Shown: one piece after another, positions 12,001 to 24,500 of the stretch
Layout: each line of letters starts with the position of its first letter
Position numbering within the stretch: position 1 is the stretch's first letter
Assembly (NCBI RefSeq): GCF_965638725.1
Contig: NC_134949.1
Span: forward strand, 51,240,151-51,304,150
From: Aptenodytes patagonicus
Taxonomy: Eukaryota; Chordata; Aves; Sphenisciformes; Spheniscidae
Reading direction: 5' to 3'
Length of the DNA stretch: 64,000 nucleotides
Made by a program: the position numbers and the translations under genes
Notes under the pieces: model-generated
What the model was told of the DNA's origin: nothing
Seen by the model: the letters and a program-made list of their open reading frames with translations, nothing else
Databases searched by the model: none

Positions 12001-13094
12001 TGCTACAGGGAACAACTGTAGTAAACAAACAGGCCACGGTACAGCTTCAGTCCTAATGAAATCTGACACTACACTTCAACTGAACAGGTCTATGTAAGAG
12101 TCAGAACAGGGAGGCTAAAGTTTTTTCTACTACCTATCAATTTAAATGTAGAAGCATTTTGTTTTTACGTGCATCTCTAATTAGATGGGCCAAACCTATT
12201 TCATACGGAGCAGATTTGAGATTTTTCTCATGCCATAAATTCTGTACAATGTATCCAGATTTGGTTCTCCAGAGGAGAAAGGGAAGAGACAGGTTGTCAC
12301 CCGCAATTTTCAAAAAGTCTAGTTTGTACTGCTGCTTTTCCTGGCAGTTAGGTTTTGAGATTATCACAAGTTAGTTTCCATTATCAAATAGAAATAGCCT
12401 TAAAGTTTAAAATCACGTGGAGCCAGAATTAAGTGAAATGGATGTGCTTTTAAAACACCACAACAAATACTGAGGTATTGCAGAGAGGCTGTTAAAGTGA
12501 AAAATCTTATTTTGGTGCTTACTGCACCCCTGACTTAGCCTAGCATTGGTCTGTTAACAATGTGCTGTGAAAAAAAAGAACTGAGGGGCAAACACTTGGT
12601 TTACTTACCAACATGGTTTGTGAAGTGAAAGCTGAAGGGAAGGGGTTGGGGGTGGGGGGGCAAATTAAGTTGTAAACATTTTGACCTGCTTGCATGGATT
12701 TTCTTTAAAGATTGATGTAAGAATTTTGACTTTTTATATTTGAGAAATACCAGAATAAAATCTAAATTAGTCCTGTGGATGATGTAGTCATTCCATCGCA
12801 AATACTGCAAAAGAAGTGTTTGTGCAAGAGTCTTCAATCCCGTGTAAAATATATTCAGTTTCAGCTAATGTTCCGTACTTCTTGCGTCATCCCTGCACTC
12901 TAGCTTCATCTAGCCCTGTGGAAGAGCCCTCTGAAGAGCTTATCCCAGCACAACTGCCCTAGCTCACTGTACAGCGCTCTCCCACGTAACTGCTGCCCGT
13001 ACCGATGAGATTTCGAACACTCTACTTCCTTTCGTTATCTTCGTGCCTGCCAGTTGCAGCACAGACATGTATTTAATGTCTGTACAATAACAGT

Positions 13095-13690
13095 GAGAGC
13101 GGCTGCATCAGATCAGACCAAAGGTCCACCTAGCCCAGTACCTCATTTTCAACAGGGTCTGGAGGAATTAGTAACGACAGGACAGTAAGTATTTGCCTCA
13201 AGCGTCCCCATCTACCACCATTTGTGGCTCAGGATCCTCCCCAGCCAGACATCGGTTTTTTGTGCTGTTAGAAGGAATGGATTTCTTTTCCTTGAACTTG
13301 ACACCACACACACCCCCCCTTAGAACACACGTGTCTAACACCCAGCCCAGCTTGGAGAGCACTGCCAGAGCTCAGCCTGCTGCTACAGACCCACCTCCTC
13401 TTGCCTTGTTTTTTGAACCTGCTTCCTTCCACGTTTTGACAGCGAGCAGTTACTCTGTTCCCCCTCTCTGTATGACTTCTGACAAGTAGCACAACCTGTC
13501 TTTGAATAAGGCAGGCAAACATCCACAGCAACTGAAGAAAGGGAAAATACCATTAGAATAACCTTACCATGTCTTATTCTTCTGAGATTAGCCCGCCTTT
13601 AATAATTGTGCACAGGGCATAAGACCACAGATGCCCCTCCATAAATTTATCAGTACCCATCCTAAGCCTTCAGTGTTACCTGTAACGAGT
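13095..13690 (+). repeat. Degraded sauropsid interspersed repeat (family not named)
   Basis: The stretch around 13111-13140 (ATCAGACCAAAGGTCCACCT and the following AGCCCAGTA) resembles a phrase I know from a dispersed repeat common in birds, turtles and crocodilians. The later pieces 'TTGTGGCTCAGGATC' near 13220 and 'CCATAAATTTATC' near 13640 occur in the same order in that repeat. I cannot name the family, and the edges are rough. The 98-codon open frame inside it is not a gene. Confidence 0.4.
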
Positions 13691-16178
13691 AGCTGATGGG
13701 AAAACCACAGCAGCAGTACTTCTGAAGGCACAGCAGGTATTCAGGCTGAGATGAGCACACCCGCTACAGCAAACAACAACTGAACACGGCACACGAAACC
13801 TTTCAGATTTGTAACTGACCTTGCAAGCCTGTCTGCAGAAATCACAGACATCTGAACTTGGGTACCTGGCAGGCAGGGAAGTGCAGATGAGCCCTGAACC
13901 AAAAATACTGCTTCACAGCAGCTCTGAAGACAAGAGCCCAGCCTACACCAGAGTATCTGAAACACAATTTTGCAACAAGTAGTCCAGTCAGAGATGAGTT
14001 TCCCATATGAAATAATTTATATTTTCCTTCTTAAAAAAATAATAAAAATCTTTGTTACATGCCACACTTGCATTAATCTCTGTATCTGGGAAGGCTCATG
14101 TGGTGTGATACACAGAAACCGCAGGTACTGTACCTGTACAGTGCTCTCTACCTTGAGGAGGATTCTGGAGTAGTCAGTGTCTCGGTGACAGGCTGATCAA
14201 CGGTGACAACTCCCTAGCAACAAACTGAGCTACCCAGATGAGTCCTCTTAGGGTATAATCCCTCTCCTAACAGCTCATCCAGTGGGTAGTGTTCAGCTGA
14301 CCGCTTCCATCACCGCCACCCTTCAAATCAGAGCAGTTTTTACCCTTAGTTTTCTGCCCTGTGGACAAATAGAAAATATTTCACACCTAACCCCTTATCG
14401 TAAGTGTTGAGGGGAGTTTACAAAAGTAAGCGCCACAGATAGATAAAGCAGTTACGCTGCCTGATGCCACTCTTCTAACGTACTTCAGTGCAACGTAACA
14501 ATTAGGTATTTGCTATAAAATCTTCCTGCACACTTTGACAGGAAAGGTTGCAATACACAGTACAAAATCCATCATGGCAGATGTAATTATTGCCACGCTC
14601 ATAATGTAACACGGTTTAGCAAAGCTTAATACATTTATCAATTTGATTGCACTAGAAGTTGTCCAAACTGTGCACTTAAGTAGGAAAGTCTTGTACTAAA
14701 ACAGGCAGATTTAAACACAGGCAGGGGAAAAAAAAAACCAAACACATCCTCTGAGCTTGTGGACCAGAGCAGTCCCCTCTGATGGCTTTAGAACAGAGGT
14801 GTTGCTCTTTTCTCCCCATACAAGGGGGGGGGGGAAGGCCACAGCAATTGGAAAGTGAGTTGAAAGAAGTTATCAATGCTTAACATCTGTTAAAATAAGG
14901 AAGATAAGAACTGTTAGGAAATGCTGTTGCACAGTGGTGGCAGCCCACTACAGTTAAATGAAGCTCAGTGCCTATGTAATGAATAATCACTCTTCCTTTT
15001 ATTTCAGTGCCACATTACAGTCAAGACATGTTATTGACAAAACCTACCAGACATTTTACTTTAAGAGTAACTCAAGAAAAAAAAAAATCCCAAGAAGGAA
15101 TGTACATAAATCAAGACATCACAGTTTTTGATGTTACTAGTCCATTAAGGTGTTTCATAATAATGTGTTGGAAATAAATATACTTCCTTGAAAGCTACAG
15201 AAGCAACCTGTCACTTGGTTTAGACTAAAGTCAGCTAAGATACAAAAAAAACCTGTTCCATCCATTCCCAGTGGCAATACACTTCACACCTGTGACAGAA
15301 CACGGCTACGTGTTAAGAGACCACCACTGAATGGTTATGCAAAAATGAAAGCCTTCCAAATCCTCCTCTTGAGCTAAAGGAAACTACCGCAAAAGTATTT
15401 TGCATGTCTGGTTTTAGAGCCCGTGTGATAACCCAGGCTCAACAGCTACACAGTTACTATCCAGACACCAACATACAAAATGCAACGTCGCCGCTCTCGC
15501 TCAGAATTTCAGGACCTTTGACACGTAGCACCAGTAACGCTAGAGGAAACCCACTTATTTTAAATTTACTGTAAATTTATCCAACGGACATCCACTAAAA
15601 ATGGGGATAACACTAACACTCCCTAAAAGATAGCTGCATTTGCTAACCAGCTGTAACAGTAGGTGTAACAGAAGTAACTTTGAGTTTCAGATAGAGGCTG
15701 CGAACATACACCTGCTTAACTGAGGAAAAAGTTATATCTAACTGGCTTCAAAGAATTTAGCCAAAAAGTTTCACACATTCCTCAGCGTAAGATAGCATGA
15801 AATTCCCAGCTTGGCTTTATACAGGGCTCTTAAATAATATGTATTTAACTTTTAAACCTGATTTAATATATATCATCAACTTTCAAAGGATTAAAATATG
15901 CCTGAATAGACCCCGCAACAAACAAATTTTAGTTTTTAGGAAGCCCATTTAAAGTCTCTTTCATTACAACTATCATTTGAAAAAACTCTAGAGTTTTAAA
16001 ATACAGTATTTTACCTATCCCTTTACACCATTAATTTCAGATATACCATCACAATGGACTCATACGTTCAAACTCAGACAGCATGGACTTTAATAAAATC
16101 TCAAATTTCTTGAGCTAGTTAAAAAAAGAACCTAGACACATACTGGCTACTGCGCACTCAAGCGGTTCTATAATCCAC

Positions 16179-16184
16179 TTTATT
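16179..16184 (-). terminator. UBE2N: Candidate distal poly(A) signal for UBE2N
   Basis: TTTATT on the plus strand reads AATAAA on the minus strand, about 2.35 kb past the UBE2N stop. It is only a possible end for a long UBE2N 3' UTR. Confidence 0.25.
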
Positions 16185-17779
16185 CAGTTACTAGCAAATG
16201 GAGGCAGAGGATTTTTTTCCATTAATACATTACCAATATTCCATCAAGAACTTTTAGTTTTAATTGCATCCTCCGATTAGCTGCCAACTCTAGCTGAGTT
16301 TTAAGCCCTGAACATACAAATACCTAGCCATCTGCTAAATGGCCTCGGGTCTGGATCCATCCCACCTAGTTTGAAGTTAAGTTGTGTGAGTGCCAGCTCA
16401 GGTCCTGTTTCTCTACGGAAGGAAGGGAAAGCCACTTTCAAAGGGGGTGCTTAGGAGGGTCTGACTGCCCTCCGGGGGTGCCACTCCTCCTTGGACTAGA
16501 GACAGAGCTGAGGAAAGCTGTATACGTAGTGTAAGGTCAAGCTTTAAGAGGTAGGTGAAGCGAGTCCAGGGTCTACCGCACAGCTCGTGTATTCTCAGCT
16601 GCCCACCACAAGAAGTTGCCAGTGTTAATAGCACATATGGGATGTATGCCAGCTAAACCCAAACACATGCTCAATTTGTAACGAGAAGGCAGGGTTAACA
16701 GTGGTTACCCGCTCTGACAAACAGCTTGTTACAAGCCCCGAATGCAACTTTGGCTTACATTCAACACAGAAACTGCTTTTAAAACGTTTTGGTTTTTTTT
16801 TTTTATAGCTTAGTCTGGTGAAAAAGTTGAATTCTGAACCAAGCTTCAACCATGTTACAAAGAGTACCTTGAGGGACAATACCGGTTACTAACCACTGAA
16901 AGCACTGTCTGTTGGAAAACATAGTTTTAATAGATATTCTTCATCTTACATAAGAGCACAATAAATACACCACATTCTATAGAAATTTCAGATGACACTA
17001 GAGTAAGAAGAGGTGAAAGAGGGAGTATACCAATAGACAACATAACCATACCCCTGAATTGCATGACAAAACACCCCCCATTGCTACCACTGCAAGCCGC
17101 CATTCATACACTTCAGGCTGGCCTCGCCAAGAGCTTTTAAGCTTTTTTTTCCCCCCGTGAGGGAGAGGGCTTGGGGAAAGGAAGAGAATAGGGGTACAAG
17201 AAATTAAGGGAAGCAATAAGATGGGTTCCCATAAAGATGCATACACAAAAAACAAGGATGAGAAGGAAGTTTTTAATCACCTCCCTTTCCTCCAATAAAG
17301 AAGCTTTGTTGCCGTTTAAGCAGACCAGTTGCTCAAGCAAGTAGCTTAATAAGGCTTGTAGAAAAAACCAGTGGTATGAGGCGCTAGCTGTAAGTGGTTA
17401 AGCAAACATCAGTCGAAACACAAGCTGGCTGTAACAGTGGTTCTACACACTAGTATTTCATGTTAATAGAGGGCAGGAATTAAAGAAAGAAAACCGTGTA
17501 GCCTAACATCTGATGACAACCAGCAAAGAGAAGGTATGCAGATACTCATAATTAGTGCTGCCGTTTGCTCTCTTATGGTTACTTCCATGAAAATGCGTAT
17601 CAATGCATTACTAAAATTATGGTTACGCTGGTTACATCAGAGACTTGTTTCTAAAAGTCACTCCAAATGCAATTTCATATTAAATTGGCCAGGTAAGGTC
17701 ACCCACATAACACAAGCTAATAAAAAAAGTCAGCAAACAGAAGCAAAAAAATCTTACGAATTCCACCTCTTCACTGTTT

Positions 17780-18534
17780 AATCTGTCAGACTGGTGAAGA
17801 CAAATTGTCAATTCTGGTTTCAATTTTTTTAAATACGATTGTCACATTAGAGAAATGAAAACACAGCAAAATAAACTGTACAAAGGCAAAGTAGAATAAC
17901 AAAAAATATTTTACTAAAACATAAGATTTACAGGAGAGTTTCCAGACAAGCCATACAAAATGGTCACAAGCTTTTTCTTGGAGGGATTTTTCTACACTTG
18001 ACAGCAGAATCACAATATTATTAGTGAAGGTGATGGATGTTTAATGTTCCCATTTTTTGTTCAAACAATGAAGCTTGTCCATCTACAGCGTCTAAGTTAG
18101 ACTGGGCTAGAGGGTATATTCTAAAGTATAACTGGTTAGCTGCTTTTACCAATGCAATTAGCATCACCATAAAAAGGGAGGAGGAGCCCACAAAATTAAA
18201 ACAAAAAGCCCCACAGCTAACCCTGCCTACCTTCCTTCACAGTGCTTATACTTAAACCATGATGGGAAAAATGATTAAAAGCAGAGATGTGCTGCTGCTT
18301 TTAAACAATTTCACAACAATCCAGATGATACTTCTAGCCTCTGCTCATGCGGTACAATAGTGAATTAGGACAAGACACAGATTTGCTAATGTGCATTTAA
18401 TCACCAAAGGACTGAAGATGTCTGGGCTTTTATTCTGTAACGTTTCTAAGACTGTGTCCATTAAATGCAAACAAAAAAGGAAGAGGTCTTGGCAGAACAG
18501 GAGAAGTGATGCACACTTGATGTTCAAAGCGCAT
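17780..18534 (-). other. UBE2N: UBE2N 3' UTR, strongly conserved
   Basis: Read on the minus strand, this follows the UBE2N stop. It contains stretches that I recall nearly word for word from the human UBE2N 3' UTR, for example around 18525-18500 (ATCAAGTGTGCATCACTTCT), 18455-18375 and 17970-17795. Such bird-mammal identity outside coding sequence implies selection, perhaps for RNA-binding or microRNA sites. A minus-strand ATTAAA lies at 17782-17777. The open frames here are chance. Confidence 0.7.
18429..18434 (-). terminator. UBE2N: Candidate proximal poly(A) signal for UBE2N
   Basis: AATAAA on the minus strand about 100 nt after the UBE2N stop, in a segment conserved with human (CAGAATAAAAGCCC here). 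It would give a very short 3' UTR form; conserved sequence continues well past it, so longer forms must also exist. Confidence 0.4.
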
Positions 18535-18575
18535 TTAAATATTATTCATGGCATATAGCCTAGTCCATGCTCTGG
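18535..18575 (-). CDS. UBE2N: UBE2N coding exon 4 with stop
   Basis: 41 nt after the acceptor TTTACAG (18582-18576). It completes Ala140 and encodes [12 protein letters not shown] and TAA (18537-18535). It is too short to appear as a separate open frame but is fixed by homology and phase. Confidence 0.95.
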
Positions 18576-21500
18576 CTGTAAAGAAAAAGAAACGCATTTA
18601 AGAGAAGATATATTTTTCAGGCTTTATTGAAGTCATTTTAAATAGTTATTTTTAAAGATCACGTTTATATCGCTGCTGCAACTATACAAAATATATCAGT
18701 TCTGAGATTTTTAAGTGCAATTTTCAACTCCTATAATACACAAAAGTTGACAGTTGCTGAAGTGGCCTGACTGCAGTGGATCCAAAAGTGAAGAGGCATA
18801 ATGTAATTCTTTCAATCCATTACAGCCTGCCACAGAAGCAGGTATGGAAGAGATGTACTTTCTGAAATTAGATAATCTGTTCCTTAAGCTTTACAGAAAA
18901 AGCAGTGGTGTGTACTTTTATTTTACCACGAGTTCAAATTAGACGTGCTTGCAATTTAGGAACATGAAAACTCAAGATAAAACAGATCAAGACAGTACTT
19001 TTCTTCCAGCAGGTCTCAGACTTGAAAATAGACCACCGCAGGCACATTCAGGGTACTCAGACTATGACTGCATACAGTAATTGTTTCTGCCAGTTGCAGA
19101 CATAAAACAAGAGGTCAGGATTTATATCCCCCAACCAGTTAGTAATCAGCTACTTCCTAAAGCTAGGAAAAAAAGTGTAAGATACATCACCTGTTTCTAT
19201 GGCTTGGGCTTCATTGGTCTTCCATTGCTCAGCTACATCATTTGCTAGTGGATCATCTGGATTGGGAGCGCTTAACAAAGCCTGGATTGATAGCAGAACT
19301 GTACGAATCTGCAAAGCTGGGGACCATTTATCTGAAGAGACAGTTATAGCAGTATGAAACACCGTATTCATCATAGTCTACAGAAAGAGCAAATTTTCCT
19401 CTCCCAGATTAAAGAATAAGCAAGGTATTCTTTAAACAAATGAAAACTCTTTTTAGGGTCAATCTACAAGTTTCTGTACTTAATAACATCAAAAGAAAGA
19501 AAACAAGGTAGCACTTACCTTTCAAAATATCTAAACATATTCTTCCCAGCTTGTCTACATTAGGGTGATAAATTTTGGTCATGAAACGTACTTTAGGAGC
19601 TGCCATTGGATATTCTTCTGGAAGGAATAGTTCAAGTTTAAATGTCCCACCCTCAAAGGGGGAATCCTGTGGACCTGCAATGACCACGTGAAAATAACGT
19701 GCGTTGCTTTCATCTGGCTCCGCTTTTATCCCAGGGACTGGCTCTGCCAGCAAGCGCTGGGTTTCCTAGAAGAAAAAGAAGAGGCAATGTAACAAATACA
19801 ACCCATTTAAAATAAACATGACTTGTACAAGCTATTTTAAAAACAAGTATTCATTATGAGTTATTTGCCTACATCCACAGAAGTGATCATGTTAGACAAA
19901 TACCTTAAAGTCAAAGAACATCTGCAGAAAGAAGATGAGGATGTGGTAAACTGGTACGCATCTCCTTTCGGATCCCTCAACTGCTGTAACAGTGTGTGCT
20001 TCTGTAGCGCAAGATAACAATTGAGCTGTCCTCAACACATTTCTTAACTTTTGATTAAACTACTGGCAAGCTGTTATTTTTCAATATACTTACAAGCACT
20101 TTAAAGAATACCATAGTAAAAATACCATTTCCCATTCTACCCGCCTGGGCACTGTGCCCAGGCAGCCAAGAAGGCCAATGGCATCCTGGCCTGGATCAGC
20201 AATAAATAGTGTGGCCAGCAGGAGGAGGGAAGTGATCGTGCCCCTGTACTTGGCACTGGTGAGGCCGCACAGGCTCGAATACCGTGTTCAGTTTCAGGCC
20301 CCTCACTACAAGAAGGACGTCGAGGTGCTGGAGCGTGTCCAGAGAAGGACGGCGAAGCTGGTGAGGGGTCTGGAGAACAAGTCTGATGAGGAGCGGCTGA
20401 GGGAACTGGGGTTGTTTAGCCTGGAGAAAAGGAGGCTGAGGGGAGACCTCATCGCTCTCTACAACTACCTGAAAGGAGGTTGTAGCGAGGTGGGTGTCGG
20501 TCTCTTCTCCCAAGGAACTAGCGATAGGACGAGAGGAAATGGCCTCAAGTTGCGCCAGGGGAGGTTTAGATTGGACATGAGGAAAAATTTCTTTCCTGAA
20601 AGAGTGGTTAAACATTGGAACAGGCTGCCCAGGGAAGTGGTTGAGTCCCCATCCCTAGAAGTATTTAAAAGGCGTGTAGATGAGGCGCTTAGGGACATGG
20701 TTTAGTGGGCATGGTGGTGTTGGGTTGACGGTTGGACTCGATGATCTTGGAGGTCTTTTCCAACCTTAATGATTCTATAATTCTACCTTAAACAGAAAGC
20801 CCCATAAGTGAAAAACCAAAAGGGCTAATCACTCACAGAAAGCGTTCAAGATTTACTCTAACAAGCGTGGACTGGTTTGTTATGATGAACATTTGTACTG
20901 GAATCAGATTCAACTTTGAAGAATTCGAAGTACTACTCTGCTGCAACACTAAAGGTGTTTATAAGGATGTTTTATATATTTACACATATATGCATAAATA
21001 GCTTTGGTGTGAGCACTTTCAGCCTACATATAACCACGTTTAAAGTCACCCTAACAAACAGTAGGAGACAGGCAAGTTGTTCTGTAAAATTAGGGAAGCC
21101 TGGTTTCCTACAGAGATTTGTATCCTTTATTGCTCAATTCTTCTGCCCACAGCACCAATCCTACCTCAGGCACCACGCTGTGGCCGTAGCTAAGAGCTGC
21201 CCATGTTCTGACCTTCCGTCCCGCTAACGCACTGAGCAGACAGACTGACCAAGTCCTGTACATCTTTCCCTCTCCTCTGCTGCCAGCCTTCACAAGTCTT
21301 ATAGGCACCATTCTGCTACTTCTTATAAAAAAGAACCTGCAGCCAAAATGTGCAAAAGGACATCAGGCAGGGACAAGAAGTTCTGTCAAAGCCTCATTTC
21401 TTCAGGTAATTTTAGCCTCATTTCCTGCTTTTCCTCTAGCTTGTATTTACCATGTATAGTTAATTTTTTCACCACCTTTCTGTGTGGCTTTCAAAGAAAA

Positions 21501-24500
21501 ATTTTCTCGTTTCTACTGAAGAAAAATGGTAACTTGTAGGTGTAATATTAATTTATTATTCTAGTTTTATAGCGTATTTATTCTGTGTGTCTACAATAGC
21601 ACTAATACAAGCACAAATTAGATTACCTCTACTAGGCTTAATACATTCTTCAAACATATGTGCACTGTTACGATACTGGCATTTTAATGAAATAAATTTA
21701 CACAGCATATAAGCGATATGACTGTCTTGATGTAGTTAAATAACACCTCACTTTAGCAAAAAATGATCAAATACATAATATAAAGAAGTGAAGTCACAGT
21801 AATTAATGCCAAAATCCAGTTATTCGTCTCAAAATTGTCAAGGTCCTACACATCATAATACTGAAATTATTACTATGTACATATGCACACATAAAAATTA
21901 ATTTATCTAGTCTAATTCCTTGTTGTGACTACATATTGCCTACTTATCTGCATAGGCATTAGCAGCCAATGTCACTTACACACCTTACCGGAAGGACAGC
22001 CAAGCTTCTTAGCGCTGTCTACACTCACTTCCGCAGGTATTTTTAAGTTATACACATAAATTTATAACATACTCGGAATTTGTGTTCTGCTGGCTATTTA
22101 CTTGTACAGTAATTCTGTAGAAAAGCAGTTATAACGAATGCTCAAAGCTTTAGTTCAGTGGTATGAAAGTCAGTAAGAACTATAGATTATCCCTGTAAAT
22201 GCATAAAACATTCTCCATTTCTTTCAGCAAGGTTTCAGTATGAGTGCTGCTGCAGGTAAATGGGGCAATTTGGATCTCCACCTATGAAGGATCATATACT
22301 TATTAGTTTGACAGTTTTGGCAGAAGAAACACTGTCTTATGCCAAATACAAACTAATACAGCAAGCCAACTTGAAATACAGCAAGGCAACTTGAAATTAA
22401 AAAGGAAAGAACTAACAAAAAGACCAAATTTTTAAACTTCTTCACAGCTGCTACCATCTGGACAGATACACGCTACAGATACCACCAGCCAGATACACGC
22501 TAGTAGGCAAATCATGGTTTTGGTTCTTATGGGCATGCTCAAATTTAAGACTTTTTTTTTTTTAATAATAAGGTTAACACATTTTTATAGCTGGGCTGAT
22601 CTCAGCAGTCCCTAGCCCCCACTCAGCCATTCTGGTCCCCAGACTGCCTCCCTAGTTATGCCAGTATGCTGACTGTAACCATACTGGGCAGCCAATCCTG
22701 GCTTAAAATAACCCAAAATCAGCAGTTCTCTGGCAGCAGCATCAGCACTTCTACCTGCCAGCGTAACTGAGGGAGCAACGCCTGGCTGCGAGCAGCGCAT
22801 TCTGCCACTAAAAACCATTTGTCAATAAACAATGAAAGCGCCCACGTATGAGAAAAACGATTCTTTTAATCGAGGTACCGCATCATACTGAAGGGGCTAT
22901 ACCACTGCTAGTATGTCATCACGTTCAGATAGCCCTTTATGCCTCTCCATTATGTGGCCACAGTTACCTTGCTATAAAACACCCCAGGAAACAGGGAGTG
23001 CAAAGAAAAGCATTTATGCTGCATACAGCTACACTAGTGCTGAGGCTACTCAGAACCCATACAGGCCCCCTGTGGAACATTAATATTAGATGAAAAATGC
23101 TTTAACCAAGCACGCCTCACTTCCTGCACTATGCATGGAGCTCCACCACTATCAGCATAATTGAAGCTGTTTTCAAACAGAGATGAGGAGGAATACTCGC
23201 AAGAAATCTGTGAGGGAATTGGTTACACTCATCTTCCATACCCGCCAGGCTCTGATGCAGCCATCATGCCGAGAGCGCAAGCACCAGGCTAAACTTCTCA
23301 GACACACGCAAAATGATAGGTCATGACTTGTGAACATACATCACTATCATTTTATGCAAAAGCTGAGAAGCATCTTCGGTTCAGAAAAGGCATCTTTTTA
23401 AAACAGTATAACACAGACAAGCTTGTTAGGCTATGAAAAACACAAAAAAGAAGCCATTTATTAAAAGAATGTGAAATGTTTGTACTTAAATACATCAACA
23501 CCACCTGCTAAATTTTGACAGTAAATAAGGCTTTTGCCCTTCAATTATGAAGAAATTTATAGCAATATCTTCAATATGTTTTGGGGGAAACCATGGAAAA
23601 GGAACAGAAAGGGAGAAATGAATCAGAAAGTTACATTTTAAGATCTAAGCATGTAAAATGCTTAAACATACAAGTAGGTCCAGTTCTAAGGTGATATCAG
23701 GGACTTCACTTCCACATTTTATAGTAAGATGGCCAGTTAAAGACATGTGATACTAAAATCAATTTGACTTGCAATAAGACTTGGAGAAATAAGTCATATT
23801 TGAGAGAAACAGTTGTCAGTATACAGGGCAACATACTGTGTACCAGGTCAGGAAACTGAACTGCTTAAAGATTTTTTTTTTTAAGTGTACATTACCAAGA
23901 AAAAACAAAAAACCACCCCACCCTGTACATCACCCGCAAGAGAGTCATGAGATGTTTGTAGATTGAGTGCACAAGGAAATGTTTAACTACACGTTGATCT
24001 TATTTTGTAATTTTATATTACTTCCCCCAGAGGATGGTTACCCAATGAAAAATAGTCTCTCAAACATGTTAAAATGAGTAAATAAATAATCACTTCTAAT
24101 TAAAATTTTAACTTCCCACCTTTTTTAACTAATCGTGACGATCAAGTATATGCAATACTTCACTTCCCAGTATCTTTTTAGGCAAAAATCTTTCTAACAG
24201 TTTTTTAGCTGAGGAAGTGAGTTTTGTGCAATCTGTTACTTCCCCCTTCCTCCCCAAAACTGCCTTTGAACCCTTTGTCCAATTTCAACTTTTCTGCACA
24301 TTTTGTAAAGCTGTCAGTGGCTAAGACAGAAAACAAGCTCAGTGCTACCAAAGAGAAAGACATGAAGAACTCTGGTATTACATGCTGTTTGGCCAGTTTA
24401 TTCCAATCAACTATGTACTATTTTCACCTGGCAAAAAAAAACCCTGCCAATAAGGACAAAAGAGCTGGGACACCCAAATATTAACATGCTAAAGAGGAAA

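Larger units (their letters stand above)
12001..17770. other. Gap between convergent NUDT4 and UBE2N
   Basis: No supported gene. It holds a probable old interspersed repeat at about 13095-13690, G runs at about 12649-12660 and 14825-14834, and short chance open frames. A minus-strand AATAAA at 16184-16179 could end a long UBE2N transcript. Confidence 0.6.
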
